A stretch of 33,159 nucleotides of DNA, from assembly GCA_005877965.1 (NCBI GenBank), contig VBNP01000028.1, positions 1 to 33,159 on the forward strand. The letters run 5' to 3'. Of this stretch, positions 9,486 to 15,676 are shown piece after piece. Source of the DNA: Gammaproteobacteria bacterium (GTDB taxonomy: Bacteria; Pseudomonadota; Gammaproteobacteria; Steroidobacterales; Steroidobacteraceae). The position numbers and the translations under genes were made by a program. The number at the start of each line of letters is the position of its first letter. Within the stretch, counting starts at the first letter, position 1. Under the pieces are notes generated by a model. The model ran no database searches. It was not told where the DNA came from and saw nothing but the letters and a program-made list of their open reading frames with translations.

Positions 9486-10661
9486 ATGAAACCCAGCCGC
9501 CTGCAGTCAGTCGAACCCGCCGCGCCCGCCGACACCGACGGCCTGAGTCTACCCGCCTGGATTTACCACGATGCGGAATTCTTCGCGCGCGAGCAGCAGG
9601 CGATCTTCCGCAACAGCTGGCAGCTGGTGTGCCACCTGAGCGACGTGCCGCGCCCGGGGGACTTCCATACCTTCGAGTTCTACGGCGAATCGGTGCTGGT
9701 GCTGCGCGCCGAGGACGGCGCGCTGCGGGCATTTCACAATGTCTGCCGCCACCGCGCGGCACGCCTGCTCGACGGGCCGCGCGGCCACTGCGGCCGCCGC
9801 ATCACCTGCCCGTACCACGCCTGGACCTATGCCCTCGACGGACGCCTCATCGGCGTGCCGCAGCGCGACAGCTTCAGCGGGCTCGATCGGGCGCGGCACG
9901 GGCTGGTGCCGCTCGAGCACGAGGTGTTCAAGGGCTTCATTTTCGTGCGCTTCGCGCCCGGGCTGCCGAGCGTGCGCGAGATGGCGGCGCCGTACGAGCA
10001 CGAGCTCGCGCCCTACCGCCTGGAGGAGCTGGTGCCGCTCGGGCGCGTCACCCTGCGTCCGCGGGCGGTGAACTGGAAGAACGTCGCGGATAACTATTCC
10101 GACGGGCTGCACATCAACGTCGCGCACCCGGGCCTGACCCGCCTGTTCGGCCAGGGCTACGGCATCGAGGCGCGGCCCTGGATCGACAAGATGTGGGGCA
10201 CGCTGCGCGATACACCTTCCGCCAACTGGTCGGAGCGGCTCTATCAGCGGCTGCTCCCGCAGCTCACCGCTCTGCCGCCCGAACGGCAGCGACTGTGGAC
10301 CTACTTCAAGCTCTGGCCGAACCTCGCCTTCGACATCTACCCCGACCAGATCGACTTCATGCAGTTCCTGCCGGTGTCGCCGACCGAGACCCTGATCCGC
10401 GAGATCGCTTACGCGCACCCGGACGCTCGCCGCGAGATGCGCGCCGTGCGCTATCTGAACTGGCGCATCAACCGGCGCGTCAGTCTCGAGGACAAGGCGC
10501 TGATCGAGCGGGTGCAGGCCGGCATGGCCTCGAGCAGCTATACCTGCGGACCCTTGAGCGAAGGGGAGGTGTGCCTGCGCAGTTTCGCGCGGCGCATGCG
10601 CACCCTGATTCCGGAAAGCGTCCTGCCGCGGGCTCCGGCGCGCGGGTGGAGCCATGGGTGA
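9486..10661 (+). CDS. Rieske [2Fe-2S] monooxygenase alpha subunit, choline monooxygenase/GbcA-like
   Basis: Oxygenase component of a Rieske non-heme iron system. The start chosen is ATG 9486 (391 aa); a longer form to 9420 would run through the palindromic operator. The Rieske ligands are C87-x-H89 and C108-x-x-H111 (NVCRHRAARLL...CPYHAWTY). The mononuclear iron site is NYSDGLHINVAHPG (D206, H209, H214) with a probable third ligand D290 (DQIDFMQFLP). The motif spacing and C-terminus (EDKALIERVQAGMASSSYTCGPLSEGEVCLRSF) resemble the plant choline monooxygenase and glycine-betaine demethylase group more than ring-hydroxylating dioxygenases. No reductase or ferredoxin gene lies in the cassette. 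The stop overlaps the next start by 8 nt. The substrate is unknown; a quaternary amine is the first guess because a BetI-like gene follows. Confidence 0.9.
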   Translation: MKPSRLQSVEPAAPADTDGLSLPAWIYHDAEFFAREQQAIFRNSWQLVCHLSDVPRPGDFHTFEFYGESVLVLRAEDGALRAFHNVCRHRAARLLDGPRGHCGRRITCPYHAWTYALDGRLIGVPQRDSFSGLDRARHGLVPLEHEVFKGFIFVRFAPGLPSVREMAAPYEHELAPYRLEELVPLGRVTLRPRAVNWKNVADNYSDGLHINVAHPGLTRLFGQGYGIEARPWIDKMWGTLRDTPSANWSERLYQRLLPQLTALPPERQRLWTYFKLWPNLAFDIYPDQIDFMQFLPVSPTETLIREIAYAHPDARREMRAVRYLNWRINRRVSLEDKALIERVQAGMASSSYTCGPLSEGEVCLRSFARRMRTLIPESVLPRAPARGWSHG

Positions 10662-12297
10662 GGCGGCGCGGCGCGCCGAGCGGCGCTGCGATGCGCTGAT
10701 CATCGGCGGCGGACACAACGGGCTGGTGTGCGCCGCGTACCTGGCGGCGGCGGGGCTCAAGGTCACCGTGCTCGAGCGGCGCGCGGTGGTCGGTGGCGCC
10801 GCGGTCACCGAGGAGTTCCATCCCGGGTTTCGCAACTCGGTCGCCGCCTATACGGTCTCGCTCCTGAACCCGAAGGTCATCCGCGATCTCGATCTCGCCG
10901 GCCACGGCCTGCGCATCATCGAGCGACGCTGCGCCAACTTCCTGCCGACCGCGGACGGGCGCTACCTGCTCACCGGCGAGGGCCGCACGCAGGCGGAGGT
11001 GGCGCGCTTCTCGGCGCGCGATGCGGCACGCCTGCCCGAGTACGGCGAGCGGCTGGAGGCCATCGCGGACGTGCTGCGGGACCTGGCGCTGACCACGCCG
11101 CCGAATGCGCTCGAGGGCAGCTGGCGCGCGGCGCTGCCGGAGCTGGTGCGCGCGGCGCGCGTGGGCGGCCGCCTGCGGCGGCTCGACATGAGCTCGCGGC
11201 GCGAGCTGCTGGCGCTGTTCGCCATGTCGGCCGGCGACTACCTCGATAACTGGTTCGAGAGCGACCCGATCAAGGCGGTGTACGGCTTCGACGGCATCGT
11301 CGGCAACTACGCGAGCCCCTATTCGGCGGGTTCCGCCTACGTGCTGCTGCATCACGTGTTCGGCGAGGTGAACGGCAAGCGCGGCGTGTGGGGCCACGCC
11401 ATCGGCGGCATGGGCGCCATCACCCAGGCGATGGCGCAGGCCGCGACGGCGCGCGGCGCGCTGATCCGTGTGGCGACCGCGGTGCGCGAGGTCCTGGTCG
11501 AGGGCGATCGCGCGGTCGGGGTGCTGACCGAGTCGGGCGAGAGCCTGCGCGCGGCGGCCGTGATCTCCAATCTCAACCCGAAGCTGCTGTACCTCGAGAT
11601 GTTCGCACCTGAGGCCCTGCCGCCGGAGTTCCGCGAGCACATCAGTCACTGGCGCTGCGGCTCCGGGACCTTCCGCATGAACGTGGCGCTCACCGAACTG
11701 CCGGATTTCAGCTGTCTGCCGGGAAGGAAGCCCGCCGACCATCACACCGCGGGCATCATCATCGCGCCGACGCTCGCTTACATGGAGCGCGCCTACTTCG
11801 ATGCGCGCACCCACGGCTGGTCACGAGCGCCGATCATCGAGCTGGTGATCCCCTCGACGCTCGACGACACGCTCGCCCCCCGGGATAAGCACGTGGCGAG
11901 CCTGTTCTGCCAGCACGTGGCGCCGCAGCTGCCCGGCGGTGAGTCCTGGGACGCGCACCGCGAGGCGGTCGCGGATCTGATGATCGACACGGTGAACGCC
12001 TACGCCCCCAACTTCAAGGCGGCGGTGCTCGGCCGTCAGATCATGAGTCCGCTCGATCTGGAGCGCACCTTCGGCCTCATCGGCGGCGATATCTCGCACG
12101 GCACGCTGAGCCTCGACCAGCTGTTCTGCGCGCGCCCGATGCTCGGCTACGGCAACTACCGCGGACCGCTGCAGGGGCTGTACATGTGCGGCGCCGGCAC
12201 GCATCCGGGCGGGGGCGTGACGGGCGCCCCGGGTCACAACGCGGCGCGCGAGATCTTGAGCGATTTTCGCCGCGGGCGACTGCGGCGGGTGGCGTGA
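10654..12297 (+). CDS. FAD-dependent oxidoreductase, PYROXD2/phytoene-desaturase-like
   Basis: Flavoprotein of 547 aa in the CrtI/PYROXD2 group. The N-terminal dinucleotide-binding fold is intact: ALIIGGGHNGLVCAAYLAAAG (glycines 18-20 and 23) and the ribose-binding acidic end VTVLERR (E41). The C-terminal FAD signature is GLYMCGAGTHPGGGVTGAPGHNAA. The characteristic PYROXD2 segments AYTVSLLNPKVIRDLDL and VWGHAIGGMGAITQAMA are present. Its start overlaps the end of the Rieske gene by 8 nt and its stop overlaps the regulator's GTG, so all three are translationally coupled. There is no phytoene synthase nearby, so carotenoid synthesis is unlikely. The reaction is unknown; it may act before or after the Rieske enzyme on the same compound. 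Confidence 0.9.
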   Translation: MGEAARRAERRCDALIIGGGHNGLVCAAYLAAAGLKVTVLERRAVVGGAAVTEEFHPGFRNSVAAYTVSLLNPKVIRDLDLAGHGLRIIERRCANFLPTADGRYLLTGEGRTQAEVARFSARDAARLPEYGERLEAIADVLRDLALTTPPNALEGSWRAALPELVRAARVGGRLRRLDMSSRRELLALFAMSAGDYLDNWFESDPIKAVYGFDGIVGNYASPYSAGSAYVLLHHVFGEVNGKRGVWGHAIGGMGAITQAMAQAATARGALIRVATAVREVLVEGDRAVGVLTESGESLRAAAVISNLNPKLLYLEMFAPEALPPEFREHISHWRCGSGTFRMNVALTELPDFSCLPGRKPADHHTAGIIIAPTLAYMERAYFDARTHGWSRAPIIELVIPSTLDDTLAPRDKHVASLFCQHVAPQLPGGESWDAHREAVADLMIDTVNAYAPNFKAAVLGRQIMSPLDLERTFGLIGGDISHGTLSLDQLFCARPMLGYGNYRGPLQGLYMCGAGTHPGGGVTGAPGHNAAREILSDFRRGRLRRVA

Positions 12298-13007
12298 ACG
12301 GCCGCGGCGCCTCGGTGGCGCGCGCGTCCCGCGGGCGGGCGCGCCGGCCGCGTTTCGAGCGCCAGCTGCCGCAGCAGCGGCGCCAGGCGCTGATCGACGC
12401 CACCATCGAAAGTCTCAAGCGCTACGGTCACGCGGGACTGTCGATCCGCACCATCAGCGCCCAGGCCGGCGTGTCGGTCGGTCTCATCAATCATCACTTC
12501 CCCAACAAGAACCAACTCATCGCGGCGGCCTACCGGCACTTCAACAGCGAGCTGGTCGGCGGCCTGCAGGCGGCGGTGGCGCGTGCCGCGGATTCGCCCC
12601 GGGCACGCATGCGCGCCTTCCTCGAGGCGTCCTTCTGCCCGCCGAATCTCGACCAGGACGCGCTCGCGGTGTGGGTGGTGTTCTGGGGGCTGTACCGGCA
12701 CTCGCGCCTGATCCAGCGGGTGCAGCGTGACACCTACCGCGGCTACGTGCGCCTGTTGCGCGGCATGCTCGCCGAGCTGCTGGCGCAGGCGCGCGCGCCG
12801 CACAGCCGCCGCCCGCGAGGCGCTGCGCGCGCGGCGCGCGGCGCGGCGCGGCCGGACCTGCGCCTCGCCGCCATCGGGCTCACCGCGCTCCTGGATGGCC
12901 TGTGGCTCGAATGGTGTCTGGAGCCGGGCGCCTTCCGGCCCGCCGAGGCCGTGGCGCTGTGCGAGGCGTGGGTGGAGGATCTGTGCCGGCGCGCCAGCGG
13001 TTCCTGA
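12294..13007 (+). CDS. BetI-like TetR-family transcriptional repressor
   Basis: TetR regulator of 237 aa. The GTG at 12294 overlaps the preceding stop (GTGA), which argues for this start; GTG 12315 is an alternative. The HTH lies at about residues 48-74 (LSIRTISAQAGVSVGLINHHFPNKNQLI), and VGLINHHF matches BetI closely. The ligand domain also follows BetI: ALAVWVVFWGLYRHSRLIQRVQ and LAAIGLTALLDGLWLEWCLEPGAF align with the corresponding E. coli BetI helices. Two oddities are an Arg-rich N-terminal extension of about 30 residues and an Ala/Arg-rich insert at about 166-187. As the last gene of the Rieske cassette it probably autoregulates through the palindrome at 9439-9458. Choline or a related amine is the likely type of inducer, by family analogy only. 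Confidence 0.88.
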   Translation: MNGRGASVARASRGRARRPRFERQLPQQRRQALIDATIESLKRYGHAGLSIRTISAQAGVSVGLINHHFPNKNQLIAAAYRHFNSELVGGLQAAVARAADSPRARMRAFLEASFCPPNLDQDALAVWVVFWGLYRHSRLIQRVQRDTYRGYVRLLRGMLAELLAQARAPHSRRPRGAARAARGAARPDLRLAAIGLTALLDGLWLEWCLEPGAFRPAEAVALCEAWVEDLCRRASGS

Positions 13008-13016
13008 GCTGGAATA

Positions 13017-13081
13017 GCCGATAATTCTGGCCGCCGGGCTGAGTCATTGACTTACTGGCGGCGCTTGTAGCAGCCGATAAT
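13017..13081. repeat. Two direct copies of AGCCGATAAT-type motif
   Basis: AGCCGATAAT occurs at 13016-13025 and again at 13072-13081 in the 138-bp gap after the BetI-like gene. The motif resembles the sigma-28 -10 element GCCGATAA, but no TAAA-like -35 lies 15 nt upstream of either copy. Function is uncertain. Confidence 0.3.
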
Positions 13082-13125
13082 CGTCCCCACATCATTTTAA
13101 GGTTTTACGGCGGAGGGGGCGTTGC

Positions 13126-13232
13126 ATGGCCCGGGGCGAGCGCGGATGGTGATTGTCGGTTGCGGCTGCGGCGGTCTGTTTGCCGCCCGCGCGCTCAAGC
13201 GTACGCACATCGCCCGGCCCATCCGCTCCTGA
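13126..13232 (+). pseudogene. N-terminal remnant of a type II NADH dehydrogenase, now a short coupled ORF
   Basis: A 28-codon ORF from ATG 13146 to TGA 13230-13232 begins MVIVGCGCGGLFAARALKR. This is the first beta strand, glycine-rich loop and helix of an FAD-binding Rossmann fold as found at the start of NDH-2 (VVIVGGGFGGLxAARALRR). It ends right after the helix, and no further ndh sequence follows. Upstream, a strong GGAGGGGG stands 7 nt before ATG 13126, which encodes MARGERGW and then stops. That frame differs from the Rossmann frame by one nucleotide, as expected if an original start was frameshifted. The final TGA overlaps the ATG of the ABC transporter gene (TGATG). It could be pure decay, or a leader peptide feeding ribosomes into the ABC gene. 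Confidence 0.6.
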
Positions 13233-15088
13233 TGGCCACACCGGTTCATCCTGCGCACCACCCGGGCACGCCGAGCGGCGGTCGCGAGGCCACGACGCTG
13301 CGGGGCTTTTTCGGGGTATTCCGCTACAGCCGGCGCGCGCTCGAACTGGTGTGGAGCACCAACCAGGCACTGACGCTCGCGCTCGCCCTGCTCACGCTCA
13401 TCGCCGGCATCGTGCCCGCCTCGGTCGCCTACGTCGGCGCACTGATCGTCGATGCGGTCGTGGCCGCGATCCGCGCCGGCGGCGGCGTGGCGACGCACGT
13501 CGCGCAGCTGGTGCTACTGGAAGGAGTCCTGGTGGCGGCGATCGCGGCGGCGCAACGCGGGCTGTCGCTGTGCCAGTCACTGCTGCGCGCGCAGCTCGGC
13601 CAGCGGGTCAACGTGATGATCCTCGAGAAGGCGCTCACCCTCGAGCTGCAGCACTTCGAGGACTCGGAATTCTACGACAAGCTCACGCGCGCGCGCCGCG
13701 AGGCATCCACCCGCCCGCTGAGTCTCGTCACCCGCACCTTCGGGCTGGTGCAGAACGGCATCTCGCTGGTGAGCTACGGCGTGCTGCTGGCACGGTTCTC
13801 GCCGTGGGCGGTCGCGGTACTGCTGCTGGCCGGGCTGCCGGCATTCGTCGCGGAAGCCAAGTTCTCCGGCGATGCGTTTCGGCTGTTCCGCTGGCGCTCG
13901 CCCGAGACGCGCATGCAGATCTACCTCGAGACCGTGATCGCCCGCGAGGATCACGCCAAGGAGGTCAAGCTCTACGGCCTGGGTCCGCGGCTGCTCGAGC
14001 GCTACCGCGACATTTTCCGGCGACTGTACCGGGAGGATCGGGCGCTCACCATGCGCCGCGATGCCTGGGGCTTTGCCCTGGGACTCATCGCAACCGCCGC
14101 GCTCTACGGCGCCTACGCCTGGATCGCGGTCACCGCCGTGCGCCGTGTCATCACCCTCGGCCAGATGACCATGTATGTCGCGCTGTTTCGCCAGGGTCAG
14201 GCGGCCGTGTCCGCCATGCTGGCGGCTGTCGGCGGCATGTACGAAGACAACCTGTACCTGTCGACGCTGTACGAGTACCTGGAAACCAACGTGCCGCAGC
14301 CGGCCGGCACCGCGGTGCTCGGTCCGCATCCGGAGGATGGCGTGCGCTTCGAGGACGTGAGCTTCAGCTATCCGGGAGCCGAGGAGCCGGCTCTCGAGCA
14401 CGTCACGCTGCACCTGACCCCGGGCACGAGTCTCGCCCTGGTGGGCGAGAACGGCTCGGGCAAAACCACCCTGATCAAGCTGCTGACACGCCTGTACGCA
14501 CCCACCTCGGGAAGGATCCTGCTCGACGGACAGGATCTGGCGCAGTGGGATGAGCGCGCGCTGCGCGAGCGCGTCGGCGTCATCTTCCAGGACTTTGCCC
14601 GCTATCAGATGCTGGTCGGTGAAAACGTCGGCGCCGGCGATGAGCGCTTCTTCGAGGACGAGTCGCGCTGGCGCGCGGCGGCGGACAAGGGGCGGGCGAG
14701 CGAGTTCATCGAAACCCTGCCCGCGGGCTATCGCACGCAGCTCGGCAAGTGGTTCCGCGACGGGCGCGAGCTCTCCGGCGGCCAGTGGCAGAAGATCGCG
14801 CTGTCGCGCGCCTTCATGCGCATCCGCGCGGACATCCTGGTGCTGGACGAGCCGACGGCGGCCATGGACGCGCAGGCGGAGTCCGAGGTATTCGAGCATT
14901 TCCGCCAGCTGGCGCGCGAGCGCATCACCATCCTGATCTCGCACCGTTTTTCCACCGTGCGCATGGCCGATCAGATCGCGGTGCTCAATCACGGCCGCAT
15001 CATCGAACGCGGCCGCCACGAGGAGCTGATGAAGCTCAACGGGCGCTACGCGCAGCTGTTCACGCTGCAGGCGCGTGGATACCGCTGA
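13232..15088 (+). CDS. ABC exporter, fused permease and ATPase (MdlB/MsbA-like type)
   Basis: Half-transporter of 618 aa with an N-terminal TM domain (about residues 40-330) and a C-terminal nucleotide-binding domain. Walker A is GENGSGKTT (from about residue 405), the Q-loop is VIFQDFARYQ, the signature is LSGGQWQKIALSRAF (from about 514), Walker B is ILVLDEPTAAMDA (D539) and the H-loop is ISHRFSTV (H571). All motifs are intact, so it should be active as a homodimer. The start chosen is ATG 13232, which overlaps the stop of the ndh-like remnant; an in-frame start at 13160 would add residues read from the remnant's DNA in another frame. There is no good Shine-Dalgarno, which favours translational coupling. 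Substrate unknown; no biosynthetic or precursor-peptide gene was seen next to it. Confidence 0.92.
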   Translation: MATPVHPAHHPGTPSGGREATTLRGFFGVFRYSRRALELVWSTNQALTLALALLTLIAGIVPASVAYVGALIVDAVVAAIRAGGGVATHVAQLVLLEGVLVAAIAAAQRGLSLCQSLLRAQLGQRVNVMILEKALTLELQHFEDSEFYDKLTRARREASTRPLSLVTRTFGLVQNGISLVSYGVLLARFSPWAVAVLLLAGLPAFVAEAKFSGDAFRLFRWRSPETRMQIYLETVIAREDHAKEVKLYGLGPRLLERYRDIFRRLYREDRALTMRRDAWGFALGLIATAALYGAYAWIAVTAVRRVITLGQMTMYVALFRQGQAAVSAMLAAVGGMYEDNLYLSTLYEYLETNVPQPAGTAVLGPHPEDGVRFEDVSFSYPGAEEPALEHVTLHLTPGTSLALVGENGSGKTTLIKLLTRLYAPTSGRILLDGQDLAQWDERALRERVGVIFQDFARYQMLVGENVGAGDERFFEDESRWRAAADKGRASEFIETLPAGYRTQLGKWFRDGRELSGGQWQKIALSRAFMRIRADILVLDEPTAAMDAQAESEVFEHFRQLARERITILISHRFSTVRMADQIAVLNHGRIIERGRHEELMKLNGRYAQLFTLQARGYR

Positions 15089-15130
15089 CGGACTGCGCCG
15101 CAGCGCCCGCCCCGCGGTGCAGCCGGCGCG

Positions 15131-15571
15131 TTACGGGCCCGCCCGGGCCTTGCGGGACTGCGCCTCGAGGCGCAGATCCGCCTGCATGCGCCGGTAATCG
15201 ACCCTGCGGATCTCCTCGATCGGGCAGCGCCACTGACCGGTGGTCACGGAATCGAAGCGCGAATAGACCGCGCCGCCTGTGGAGGTCAGTCCGATGCGGG
15301 TCGCGAACTGCAGGTTATCGCACGGCGGCCCCACCTTGAGGAGGTAGGCGTCGCTGACTCCCGTAAACACGACCAGCTCGTCGCGGCCGATCGGCTGCCA
15401 GCCGTCGTAGCGCCCGAGCCACGTAAAGCGATCGATCGGCTCGCCGGAGTAGGCGGTGAAGCGATCGCGCTCTTCCTGCTGGCTCTGGTGCAGGGGGATG
15501 CCGCTCGCACAGCCGGCAAGCAGGGCGAGCGCCGCGGATACTCCCGCAAGTCCCGAGTGCTTGTGCAACAT
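15131..15571 (-). CDS. DUF6491 family lipoprotein
   Basis: Protein of 146 aa with a lipoprotein signal (GVSAALALLAGC) and a strong TAAGGAGG Shine-Dalgarno at 15577-15584, 5 nt from the ATG. The body fits DUF6491: FTWLGRYDGWQPIGRDELVVFTGVSDAYLLKVGPPCDNL, then IGLTSTGGAVYSRFDSV and QWRCPIEEIRRVD. Two conserved cysteines (in PPC and RCP) may form a disulfide. Its function is unknown. It is convergent with the ABC exporter and lies 105 nt downstream of treY on the same strand. It may have its own promoter, since that gap contains a TGAAA-GTTAG-TTTCA inverted repeat near 15592. Confidence 0.85.
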   Translation of the reverse strand: MLHKHSGLAGVSAALALLAGCASGIPLHQSQQEERDRFTAYSGEPIDRFTWLGRYDGWQPIGRDELVVFTGVSDAYLLKVGPPCDNLQFATRIGLTSTGGAVYSRFDSVTTGQWRCPIEEIRRVDYRRMQADLRLEAQSRKARAGP

Positions 15572-15676
15572 GCGATCCTCCTTAGGGTGAAAGTTAGTTT
15601 CATCCTGCGCTGTCTCCGACCCACGCCCCGCTCGGAAGTTCCATTGAATGTCCGTGTTCCCCCTGTTCCCCGAGTG

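Noticed and set aside
10654-12297. Phytoene desaturase of a carotenoid pathway
   Set aside because: No phytoene synthase, lycopene cyclase or other crt gene is near, and the internal motifs fit PYROXD2 better.
13017-13081. Two GCCGATAA sequences as sigma-28 (FliA) promoters
   Set aside because: Neither has a TAAA-like -35 at the required 15-nt spacing, and no motility gene follows. Kept only as a repeat.
13160-13231. N-terminal extension of the ABC exporter from 13160
   Set aside because: The extra residues come from reading the ndh-like remnant in another frame. The ATG at 13232 overlapping the remnant's stop is a better start.
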